A DNA stretch of 64,000 nt. Origin: an uncultured Planctomycetales bacterium. Lineage in GTDB: Bacteria > Planctomycetota > Planctomycetia > Isosphaerales > Isosphaeraceae. Positions within the stretch are counted from its first letter, which is position 1. Each line of letters begins with the position of its first letter. The stretch covers positions 186,001-250,000 of the forward strand of contig CAIYJE010000067.1 of assembly GCA_903926465.1 (NCBI GenBank), in the 5' to 3' direction. This document shows, one piece after another, positions 45,693 to 53,447 of this stretch. Both the position numbers and the translations under genes were made by a program. Below the pieces are notes generated by a model, which worked only from the letters and a program-made list of their open reading frames with translations, was not told where the DNA came from and did not search any database.

Positions 45693-47075
45693 ATGATGGC
45701 GTCCGCGGTTGGGTGTAAAACCCCCGATGGGCCCCTGGCTCGGTGGCGAACCATCAATGACCACGTGTTGGCTCCCTCGCCCACGGTGGAAGAATCTGGT
45801 GATACGCGTGGGCCAATTTCTCGGCTCTTGCTGCCGGAGTTCAACCCCGCGAAGTCCAGTTCTGACCCGAACGTGGCCAAGGCGTCGACCGCGAGCGAAG
45901 AGTCGAAGATCGACTTCCAGAAACACAATGACGAAGACACCGAACGTGAGTTCGATGCCGCTCAAACGCTTTACGAAGCCGGTAATTTCACGGAGGCGGA
46001 AAAAGCCTTCGCCCGAATTGAAAAGCGCCAGAATAGTGATGCCGTTGTGCAGATGTACGGACCCAACATGAAGTCCGGCGTTAGCATGAATGAACAGAAT
46101 CCCCTGAACAAAACCGGGACGAACAATAACTGGGTCAGGGATGCCGGTAAAAATCTCACATCCCCCTTTCGGAACAAGAAAGCACATACCGTCTGGGGCG
46201 AAAAATCGCTCTTCTACCTGGCGGAGTCTCAGTATCAGCAAGGCAAACTGGTCAATGCGAATGACTCGTATGTCAAGCTAATGGTCAACTATCCCGGTAC
46301 CCGGTTCCGTGATGAAGTTGTTAAACGTGAATACGATATTGCAGTGACATGGCTGGATGCCGTAGATCCCATTGCTCCGCCTGAGAAGCGCGGCAGTTTT
46401 ACCGACCACTTCAACGGAAAGTTGCCATTCGTTGATGTTTCCGGTACCGCCTTGCAGGTGCTGGAACACGTTCGTCACCATGATCCCGATGCCAACGCGC
46501 CCTATGGCGACGATGCTGTGAAGCGTATTGCTGACTATCATTACCAGTACGGCCACTGGGATGAAGCGTCGACCACGTATGATCAGCTCATCGCGGATCA
46601 TCCCAAAAGTGAATACCTTCAGTACGCCTACTCCAGAGCCATCGACTCCAAGCTCAAGGCCTACTACGGGCCAGATTATGATTCCGGTGGCCTGGATAAG
46701 GCCAACCAGCAGATCGAACAGATGGGGCGGCTGTTTCCAGAACGAAACGCGGAAACGCGAGAAACCCTGGCCCAGTCCTCGGATCTGATCAACGACCAGA
46801 ACGCCGAGATCACGTTCAGACGAGGCGAGTTTTACGAGCAGACGGGTTACCCCGGGGCTGCGGAATTTTGCTTCGGAGAGGTCAAGGCTCGCTGGCCCAG
46901 CAGCGACTGGGGTAAGAAGGCCAGTTCCAAGCTGGACCTGATTGCGAAAGCGCCCCGGAAGAAGGTTGAGCCAAGCCGCATCATGACCTTGCCAGGCGCA
47001 TCGGACCCGTACGCCAACGGAATGACCCAGGGTAGCGCTGCCAACGGTGGCGGTGGCGGTATGGGAGGTCCTTGA
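45693..47075 (+). CDS. TPR lipoprotein, outer membrane assembly factor BamD-like
   Basis: Taking the ATG at 45693 gives 460 residues. The N-terminus MMASAVGCK is too short for a full signal, although the codons just upstream (RNTRRFLTLGLL) would make a good lipoprotein leader ending at AVGC; no ATG, GTG or TTG gives exactly that, so the start is unresolved. Tetratricopeptide repeats follow (LYEAGNFTEAEKAFARIEK, YLAESQYQQGKLVNANDSYVKLMVNYPG, YQYGHWDEASTTYDQLIADHPKSEY), which are typical of BamD/YfiO. The end is Gly-rich. BamD scaffolds insertion of outer membrane proteins. The next gene, an LptE-like lipoprotein, supports an envelope role. Confidence 0.75.
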   Translation: MMASAVGCKTPDGPLARWRTINDHVLAPSPTVEESGDTRGPISRLLLPEFNPAKSSSDPNVAKASTASEESKIDFQKHNDEDTEREFDAAQTLYEAGNFTEAEKAFARIEKRQNSDAVVQMYGPNMKSGVSMNEQNPLNKTGTNNNWVRDAGKNLTSPFRNKKAHTVWGEKSLFYLAESQYQQGKLVNANDSYVKLMVNYPGTRFRDEVVKREYDIAVTWLDAVDPIAPPEKRGSFTDHFNGKLPFVDVSGTALQVLEHVRHHDPDANAPYGDDAVKRIADYHYQYGHWDEASTTYDQLIADHPKSEYLQYAYSRAIDSKLKAYYGPDYDSGGLDKANQQIEQMGRLFPERNAETRETLAQSSDLINDQNAEITFRRGEFYEQTGYPGAAEFCFGEVKARWPSSDWGKKASSKLDLIAKAPRKKVEPSRIMTLPGASDPYANGMTQGSAANGGGGGMGGP

Positions 47076-47761
47076 TGTCTGCTCAATCAACTGAACCAAT
47101 CCGGTTCCAGCTCTCGCCAAGACAGGGCGTAGCTGACGCGCTAACGCAGAAATGCTCTGGTCGTCGCGAGTTTCTGGGATTGGTTGCCGCCGGCCTGGCC
47201 TCGCTGGCAACCGGTTGTGGGTACTCGATCAGACCTCCTTATAATCAGTCGATCCAGACGATCTACCTGCCGGTATTCCGATCTCAGCGGTTCCGGCAAG
47301 ATCTGAACATTCAGCTCACGGAACTCCTTCGCAAAGAGATTCTGACGCGCACCCCTTACAAGGTAGTTTCAAATCCTGAGAATGCCGACGCTCGCCTGGA
47401 AGGCGTTGTTACATTCGATGATAAGAACACGATGGTCGAAAACCCCGATAACTTGCCAAGGCAATTAATGGGCACAATGACCGTGAACGTGGCGTTTGTG
47501 GATAATCGGACCGGGGTCGAAAGACGCCGGACAATCCCTGCCACGCTGGTCACAGAATCGTCTTCGTTCTACCCGGAAATTGGTGAGTCAGCCACGGCCG
47601 GATTCCAGAAGGTCATGGTCAAGATTGTTCGCGATATCGTCAATATGATGGAAGAGCCTTGGGGCGATGAGTACGAAACTCGTGACGAACTTGAAGCACT
47701 CGATCAGGTTGGCACCAAGCCAACGCCCGACCTGAATTCCGGTGTTCGAGTGATCCCCTAG
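47075..47761 (+). CDS. LPS-assembly lipoprotein LptE-like
   Basis: The 228-residue protein begins at ATG 47075 (GGGAGG six bases upstream), its start overlapping the stop of the BamD-like gene (TGATG). RREFLGLVAAGLASLATGCGYS is the signal with lipobox Cys. The motif GCGYSIRP followed by beta strands (IQTIYLPVFRSQRFRQDLNIQLTELLRKEI, NVAFVDNRTGVE) is typical of LptE-family lipoproteins. LptE plugs the LptD translocon that inserts lipopolysaccharide. Planctomycetes have a diderm envelope, so a related role is plausible. A Rho-independent terminator follows at 47788. Confidence 0.8.
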   Translation: MSAQSTEPIRFQLSPRQGVADALTQKCSGRREFLGLVAAGLASLATGCGYSIRPPYNQSIQTIYLPVFRSQRFRQDLNIQLTELLRKEILTRTPYKVVSNPENADARLEGVVTFDDKNTMVENPDNLPRQLMGTMTVNVAFVDNRTGVERRRTIPATLVTESSSFYPEIGESATAGFQKVMVKIVRDIVNMMEEPWGDEYETRDELEALDQVGTKPTPDLNSGVRVIP

Positions 47762-47787
47762 CATTTCATGAATTGGCTGCACACGCG

Positions 47788-47821
47788 AGACAGCCGCCTT
47801 CGGCTGTCTTACGTTTTTTTT
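47788..47821 (+). terminator. Rho-independent terminator
   Basis: A perfect 9-bp stem (AGACAGCCG/CGGCTGTCT) with a CCTT loop is followed by TACG and eight T residues. It sits 27 bp after the LptE-like gene stop and should end the plus-strand envelope operon. Confidence 0.9.
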
Positions 47822-48009
47822 GCGTGACCCAACCGTGAACCGTTGTAAGCCGAATCGGTTCACAAGACTTCCAAGTCTGTGAATATCAAAAATTGATGCT
47901 TCGTAGGTTCTGGTTCCGAGCGAGCATTCGCCAACCCAGATCAGGATTTGGTTCTCCAACCGCCTGGCCGATTGATTGTTGGCTCTGCGTTCGACAGAGG
48001 ATTTTTGAG

Positions 48010-48858
48010 ATGGCTGAATGGTGGGTTCGAGGTAAGCCATTTGCTGGCCGTGGACATGCTCCCAAGCTCATGGCCGTTCTGAACGTGACTCCCGATAGTT
48101 TCTCCGACGGTGGCTCTTTTGTGGCCATTGAAGCGGCTGTAGATCATGCGCTACGGCTTGAAGATCAGGGGGCGGATCTCATCGACATTGGCGGCGAATC
48201 CAGTCGTCCAGGCGCAACGCCGGTACCTCTGGATGAGGAGCGGAGGCGTGTACTACCGGTTCTGGAAGCGCTTGAGGGGCGGCTGTCGGTTCCCATCTCC
48301 ATTGATACGATGAAGCCCGAGCTTGCACGAGCGGCCATCGAACGAGGCGCTTCCATTCTGAACGATATCGGAGGGCTGCGCGACCCCGCCATGCTTGAAC
48401 TGGCGGTTTCTACTGGCACCTCGGTGGTCATCATGCACATGGCGGGCACTCCGCAAACCATGCAGCTTGATCCGGTTTATGACGATGTGGTGGAGGCTGT
48501 TCTGGGATATCTGGCCGCCCAGGTGAGCACCGCCGAGGCGGCCGGTCTTGCCCGTACCAAAATTGCCCTCGACCCAGGCATTGGCTTTGGGAAAACGGCC
48601 GCCCACAATGTTGCGATCTTGCGAGATCTGGAGCGTTTTGACACGCTGGGTTGTTCAATTTTGGTGGGATTGTCTCGAAAACGCTTTATTGGAGCGGTCA
48701 CCGGGCGTCCAATTGACGATCGCCTGATTGGTTCCGTCGTGGCTTCGCTGGCGTCTGTGTATCATGGAGCGGCTGTGGTTCGGGTTCATGAGCCTGGTCC
48801 CATGCTTGACGCAATTCGGATCTGGGACACCCTGGTTGGCTGGTCGGAGAGATCTTGA
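48010..48858 (+). CDS. folP: Dihydropteroate synthase
   Basis: From ATG 48010 (AGAGGA seven bases upstream) it has 282 residues. Signature motifs are [36 protein letters not shown] and LSRKRFIG, which form the pterin and pABA sites. It makes 7,8-dihydropteroate for folate. The frame is open back to 47893 but that stretch is non-conserved and follows the terminator. The stop overlaps the start of proA (TGATG), so both are on one transcript. The short extra N-terminus ([17 protein letters not shown]) precedes the core. Confidence 0.96.
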   Translation: MAEWWVRGKPFAGRGHAPKLMAVLNVTPDSFSDGGSFVAIEAAVDHALRLEDQGADLIDIGGESSRPGATPVPLDEERRRVLPVLEALEGRLSVPISIDTMKPELARAAIERGASILNDIGGLRDPAMLELAVSTGTSVVIMHMAGTPQTMQLDPVYDDVVEAVLGYLAAQVSTAEAAGLARTKIALDPGIGFGKTAAHNVAILRDLERFDTLGCSILVGLSRKRFIGAVTGRPIDDRLIGSVVASLASVYHGAAVVRVHEPGPMLDAIRIWDTLVGWSERS

Positions 48859-50141
48859 TGACGGTTGCTTCCACGCCTCACGAAGGCCCCCTTTACTCCG
48901 AATGCCGCACGCTTGCCGACAATGCCCGAGCGGCAAGCCGTCAACTGGCAACGATTCGGGGTGAAGCTAAAGACCGCTGGCTGGTTCGTGCTATCGCTCA
49001 TCTGGCGGCCGGCCGTGATGAAATTTTGGCCGCCAATGCGCGAGATCTGGCTGCTGCGCCTGGGTACGGACTCTCTTCGGCCGCCATTGATCGGCTGAAA
49101 CTCAATGAAAAGCGGCTCGATGATCTTGCCAACGCCGTTCAAGGGGTTCGGGCCTTGCCCGACCCGATTGGCGAAGTCGTTCAGTCGAGCAGGCGACCCA
49201 ACGGCCTGGAAGTTCAGCAGGTGCGTGTGCCGTTGGGAGTGATCTTCTTCATCTATGAGAGCCGCCCCAATGTGACCGTGGATGCCGCTGCACTCTGCGT
49301 GAAAAGTGGAAACGCCGTTATCCTTCGAGGTGGGAAAGAAGCCCTTCATTCCAATCGCGCCATCTATGCAAGGCTGGTTGATGCCCTGATCGAGTCTGGT
49401 CTTCCACAGCATGCCGTTCAACTTGTTGAGACCACCGACCGCGATGCGGTCGGGCATTTGCTGGGCATGGCCGACCGAATCGACCTGGCCATTCCGCGCG
49501 GCGGTGAGAGCCTGATCCGTCGAGTGGCGGCCGAGGCTCGAATGCCCGTGATGAAGCACTTTCACGGGAACTGCCACGTTTACGTAGACGATTCCGCGAA
49601 TCTGAGCATGGCCGAGCGGATCATCGTGAACTCCAAGGTTCAGCGCCCCGGTGTGTGCAATGCCGCGGAAACCCTGCTTGTCCACCGAGCCATTGCGCCC
49701 ACGTTCCTCCCTCAGGTGGCAGCCGCGCTAGACGCTGCGGGGGTCGAGATTCGTGGCGATGAAGTCGCCCGTTCTTTGGTCCCATCCGTGGTGCCTGCAA
49801 CCCCTGCAGACTGGGACACCGAGTTTCTGGACCTGATCTTGGCGGTTCGGGTGGTGGATTCGTTTGAAGACGCTCTGGATCATATTGAGCGTCATGGGTC
49901 TGGACATACCGAGGCCATTGTCACCGGTCAGTTCTTGGCTGCTCGAGAATTCATGAATCGGGTGGATAGTTCCTGCGTGGTTGTGAATGCCTCGACCCGG
50001 TTCAATGATGGGGGTGAGCTTGGCCTGGGTGCTGAAATTGGTATCAGTACCGACAAGTTCCACGCGCGTGGGCCTTGCGGCCTACGTGAGCTCACGAGCA
50101 CCAAGTGGATTGTGCAGGGAGACGGGCAGATTCGCGGGTAA
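48858..50141 (+). CDS. proA: Gamma-glutamyl phosphate reductase
   Basis: The 427-residue enzyme has the aldehyde dehydrogenase-like ProA fold: [29 protein letters not shown], the catalytic Cys in [12 protein letters not shown], and a C-terminal [20 protein letters not shown]. It reduces gamma-glutamyl phosphate to glutamate semialdehyde in proline synthesis, using NADPH. The ATG at 48858 overlaps the folP stop; length is normal. proB is not in the window. It is convergent with the sigma-54-like regulator (16 bp between stops). Confidence 0.96.
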   Translation: MTVASTPHEGPLYSECRTLADNARAASRQLATIRGEAKDRWLVRAIAHLAAGRDEILAANARDLAAAPGYGLSSAAIDRLKLNEKRLDDLANAVQGVRALPDPIGEVVQSSRRPNGLEVQQVRVPLGVIFFIYESRPNVTVDAAALCVKSGNAVILRGGKEALHSNRAIYARLVDALIESGLPQHAVQLVETTDRDAVGHLLGMADRIDLAIPRGGESLIRRVAAEARMPVMKHFHGNCHVYVDDSANLSMAERIIVNSKVQRPGVCNAAETLLVHRAIAPTFLPQVAAALDAAGVEIRGDEVARSLVPSVVPATPADWDTEFLDLILAVRVVDSFEDALDHIERHGSGHTEAIVTGQFLAAREFMNRVDSSCVVVNASTRFNDGGELGLGAEIGISTDKFHARGPCGLRELTSTKWIVQGDGQIRG

Positions 50142-50157
50142 GTTCAGACCGTGGCTT

Positions 50158-51537
50158 TCAGCCGCGATACTGCTCCAACGGGATCTCATATTTCTTGACC
50201 TTGGCGCTCACCAGTTGGCGTGAGATGCCGCAGTGTCTGGCCGAAGGTGCGATCTGGCCACGATAACGGCGGAGCACATGCTCAAGATAACTGCGTTCAA
50301 CCAGTTCAACCGCTTCGGCGGTCTGGGTGCCGAGCGGTTGCGAGATATCCACCATACCTGATGCGAACCTGGTATCGGCCGATTGGGCACTCTGGTGGCG
50401 ACCGGTACCCCAGAAGTTAAGAATTGGGCCTTTGGCAAGCGCACAGGCGGTGCGTAACTCTTCCTGGAGTTCTTTCACGTTTCTGGGCCAGTGATGCGCC
50501 ATGAACTGGGTCAGAACGTTCGTGGAAATTCCCGTGATCGGCGGGAAGCAGAGATCGGCATCTTGTTTGAGGAAATGAAAGAGAAGGGGGGCGATTTCCT
50601 CGCGTCGTTCACGCAGCGGCGGCAAGCTAATTCTGAGCCCTTGGAGGGTCTGGAACAGGTCGAGCCGGAACCCTTTTTCGTGAAGCCGTTCTTCGAGGCT
50701 CTTGTCGGCAATCGCGATAATTCGGACATCGGCCCGATCGGTCTGCTCTGCACCTACGCGCCTGTAGGTTCCGGTTTGCAGATATTCAAGGAGCATGGTT
50801 TGAACCTGCTCCGTCATGGCTGCAATATCTTCCAGCACCAGCGTACCGTTCTCCGCGGCGGAGATTGCCCCTTCGCTTTCGGCCTCATCGTTGGCAAAGG
50901 CGCCTGGTTCCTTACCAAAGAGTTTGGCACCAACCCGAGCGGGGTCCATTGAGCCACAGTCCAGGGTGATCATGGGCCCTGTGGATCTTGGCCCGGATTC
51001 ATGAATCAGTTGTGCCAGGTGGCTGCGGCCTGAGCCGGTTTCGCCATGAATCAGCAGAGGGATTCTTAACGGAGCAACCCGGCCGATCATGGCACCAGCG
51101 GCCCGCATCGCTTCACTGCGGGCGACCCATCGGTTGGTGTGGCCTGCACCCTGGCTCAGTCGCCGTTTCAACCGCTCTTGCTGCTCTGAAAGCTGGAGTT
51201 GATCCCGAACGCGGAGGATCTGGGTTTTGGCTTGTCTGGGCGAAGCGCCACGGAGAATCAGGCCGTTGACACCCGCTGAACGTGCCAGCTTAACTGCCGA
51301 CCGATCGCCAGCTTCGATGATCGCCACCCAGCTCTTGATCGTTGTGGGGCGGCTTGAACGATCGGCCATCCACTCAATCATGCGGCGGTCGAGAGTGACC
51401 AGTACATCTACGGATCGTTGAGCCAAGTCGTCCGGCTCCAGACGATGCTCGACCGTTAGCCCGGAATCCTCGAAGCTTTGCAAGTAAGTGCAGGCATCCT
51501 CGGCAGATCCGCCCAGGAGCACCAGGTGGCGTGTCAT
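50158..51537 (-). CDS. Sigma-54-type AAA+ regulator with degenerate motifs and Fis-like HTH
   Basis: The 459-residue protein has a receiver-like N-terminal domain (about 1-115) without obvious phosphoacceptor Asp, a sigma-54 interaction AAA+ domain (about 140-380) and a Fis-type HTH (ARHCGISRQLVSAKVKKYEI). Several essential residues differ from the active family: Walker A GETGSGRS has Arg 171 for Lys, the sigma-contact loop GAFTGA is GAFAND (212-217), Walker B is LVLEDI, and sensor II WPGNVREL is WPRNVKEL. It therefore probably does not open sigma-54 promoters and may act by DNA binding alone. AGGATG-like ribosome site five to six bases upstream of ATG 51537; another ATG is two codons earlier. 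Confidence 0.85.
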   Translation of the reverse strand: MTRHLVLLGGSAEDACTYLQSFEDSGLTVEHRLEPDDLAQRSVDVLVTLDRRMIEWMADRSSRPTTIKSWVAIIEAGDRSAVKLARSAGVNGLILRGASPRQAKTQILRVRDQLQLSEQQERLKRRLSQGAGHTNRWVARSEAMRAAGAMIGRVAPLRIPLLIHGETGSGRSHLAQLIHESGPRSTGPMITLDCGSMDPARVGAKLFGKEPGAFANDEAESEGAISAAENGTLVLEDIAAMTEQVQTMLLEYLQTGTYRRVGAEQTDRADVRIIAIADKSLEERLHEKGFRLDLFQTLQGLRISLPPLRERREEIAPLLFHFLKQDADLCFPPITGISTNVLTQFMAHHWPRNVKELQEELRTACALAKGPILNFWGTGRHQSAQSADTRFASGMVDISQPLGTQTAEAVELVERSYLEHVLRRYRGQIAPSARHCGISRQLVSAKVKKYEIPLEQYRG

Positions 51538-52092
51538 GAGCATCCTTTCCCGACACGGGTATCAAGCTCGGCCGCACAACTCCCGGAGAAGACGAACCAC
51601 CGAACCGCCTGCGAGTCGAATTGATCACGCAAGTTGGCGGTATTTTACCAGCTGACCCACCAGATTTCACCTGGTCGATTCATGCCAGCCCTGCCGAGGG
51701 CGATTGTTCGGATGGTAAATCCAGAGAGATTCGCCGGTTACGTAATCTGGTCAATCAAGGCCACCTGGTGGGTCGTCTGAGCCCAGAGCCATTATCAAAC
51801 CGGCTCCAAGGGGAGCGGTGCGAGGATTGGGGTCTGATTGCCAGAGTTTGGGAGGGGCAAGCGCACTCACAGGTCGGTTTCGGATTGGAACCAGACGCCA
51901 ATGAATGCCTACCAACTTTCCAAACAAGATCGCCCAGGGTTGTTGGCCCTGGGCGATCTTCCAACGCTCGTTTTAGCTCAAAGCAGAGACTGTGAGGCCT
52001 GGGTGGCTTGCGGGTACTCGGTTTCTGAGCGGCTGATTCTTTTTCCCACGGTTCAGGGAGGGCCTTGGAAGCGGGCCTGCGCTTGCAAGCTC
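51538..52092. other. Long intergenic region, no supported gene
   Basis: This 555-bp stretch lies between the sigma-54-like regulator start and the end of the minus-strand TPR-type gene. The only clear element is the 14-bp hairpin at 51926-51960. Open frames here (for example 51621-51995 plus) have no recognisable domain or good ribosome site. The promoter of the regulator gene should be within its first 200 bp. Confidence 0.5.
51926..51960 (-). terminator. Strong hairpin, probable terminator of the minus-strand operon
   Basis: A perfect 14-bp inverted repeat (AAGATCGCCCAGGG/CCCTGGGCGATCTT) with a 7-base loop lies about 130 bp downstream of the minus-strand gene ending at 52093. The minus-strand side is followed by GTTTGG, the plus side by CGTTTTAG, neither a long T tract, so termination is plausible rather than certain. 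Confidence 0.5.
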
Positions 52093-53256
52093 TCAGCGAA
52101 TTCCTGCCCCTTCAGTTTTTGGCTTTTTGGCAGATTCCGGGTCAATGGATGGGCGTTTCTTGCTCTCGCCAGGGGCGGGCACGCGCAGGGCATCGGCTGG
52201 ATCAACGGTTCGGCCGCTGGTTCCCGTCGGTTTGGCGGTTTTCGCCGCGTCGGCTGTGGCTTCGATCTCTTCGATATCCATTCGCAGTCGGGTTGGGGCC
52301 GTGAAAGGCAGCACCTTGGTACGACGGCCGCCCTGGAGTGTTACGGTGACCGGTTCGGTGGAGTTGAGGTTCACAGCACGCGATTCTTGTTTCTCGTCAG
52401 GGCTTCCCTCATGCGTGATCACCTCAAGGGTCACGTCATGGGCAGGGTCTTTGGGGTTGTTGTAGAGGGTGTCTACCTGAACCTCGTAATTGCCTTCAAA
52501 ACCGAGTGGGCAAACATACTCGCTTTCAGCATGCTTTCCACGGCCGGCTTTGATAATCGAGCCGCCGAACACGGTGCGTGGTTCAGCGACCGAGGCTTGT
52601 GCCCCTAGCGGTTCTTTCACACGCAGTTCCAGTCCGGCGTCCCCTTTCCAGGTCAATCGCAGGAAGAGGTCACGGGGTTCGCTGGACTGAAGGTGGGCAC
52701 GCAGGGTGCTGGCTTCCTCGGCTTTGCCGGCCCGTTCGAGTTTCAGGGCCATGGCCTCCACCCGCTTGCGAGTTTCGGTTCTCCAGAGTTCGTCATAGCC
52801 TGGCCAGCCAATGGAGAGCAGGTTGTCTGCCGTGCTGGCCATCCGGACCGGGTCGTTGGTTTTTTCCGCCAGAAGCATGGAAAGCAGAATTGGCTCGTAA
52901 CGGTGAGGGGCCTTTTCATGGGCCAGGTCGAGCAGCTCACCGGTCCGAATGGGTGGTTGGTTATTGGGTAGTGGCAGTTCGCTGATGTCGCGCAGGATGA
53001 GAATGTCGGCCACCTCGATCAGGGTGAACGGATCTTTCTGTCTTCTGGCAAGATAGCCGGCCCAGGCCAGGGCGGTTTTGGCACTTTCGGGCGATCGGCC
53101 ATTCACTTCGTACGTCACGGCCAAAAGCAGGTACATCCAGGGTTCAGCCCGGGTTCCGTGGTATTTCAGATAAGAGGCGATCGCTTGTTCAACCTCACCC
53201 ATGCGATTGAACTGACGTAGAAACCGGACATCGTAAAGCAACTGGGCGGGTGACAC
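52093..53256 (-). CDS. TPR-like protein with C-terminal beta domain, start unresolved
   Basis: The only standard start is GTG 53256, giving 387 residues, but it has no ribosome site, and the in-frame codons before it (VVDYDSHYKTHD) look coding. The N-terminal about 200 residues are helical and TPR-like (VEQAIASYLKYHGTRAEPWMYLLLAVTYEVNG). The following about 120 residues form a beta domain (LFLRLTWKGDAGLELRVKEP, YEVQVDTLYNNP), and the end is Lys/Pro/Ala-rich. Without a signal peptide of its own, it may be expressed only as an extension of the upstream protein through a frameshift at A9. Function is unknown. A hairpin terminator follows. Confidence 0.6.
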   Translation of the reverse strand: MSPAQLLYDVRFLRQFNRMGEVEQAIASYLKYHGTRAEPWMYLLLAVTYEVNGRSPESAKTALAWAGYLARRQKDPFTLIEVADILILRDISELPLPNNQPPIRTGELLDLAHEKAPHRYEPILLSMLLAEKTNDPVRMASTADNLLSIGWPGYDELWRTETRKRVEAMALKLERAGKAEEASTLRAHLQSSEPRDLFLRLTWKGDAGLELRVKEPLGAQASVAEPRTVFGGSIIKAGRGKHAESEYVCPLGFEGNYEVQVDTLYNNPKDPAHDVTLEVITHEGSPDEKQESRAVNLNSTEPVTVTLQGGRRTKVLPFTAPTRLRMDIEEIEATADAAKTAKPTGTSGRTVDPADALRVPAPGESKKRPSIDPESAKKPKTEGAGIR

Positions 53257-53447
53257 GTCGTGCGTTTTGTAGTGACTGTCGTAATCGACAACCGGCCCGG
53301 TTGGCAGGCTCAGCTCTTCAGAACCTGCTGCATCAGGCCGGGTTCGGTTGGGTAAACGCGAATCGGGGCCGGAGGCTGGGGAACCAGCACTCCGACCCCG
53401 ATTATTTGGCGAATCTTCAGACCGAGCGTTAGGAGGAAGGAAGCCGC
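53257..53447 (-). other. Gap with two open minus-strand frames between the two genes
   Basis: Two frames are open on the minus strand. Frame A continues directly after the stop of the upstream gene for 45 sense codons to a TGA at 53310-53312, including a possible GTG start at 53390 for 26 residues ending LMQQVLKS. Frame B is the 52093 gene extended upstream without any stop but also without a start codon. By my hand count GC at third positions is about 69% in frame A and about 48% in the distal part of frame B, so frame A looks more coding there. The true arrangement is not clear. Confidence 0.4.

Noticed and set aside
51621-51995. 124-residue plus-strand open frame in the long intergenic region
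   Set aside because: No domain, no ribosome site, and it runs over the 14-bp hairpin.
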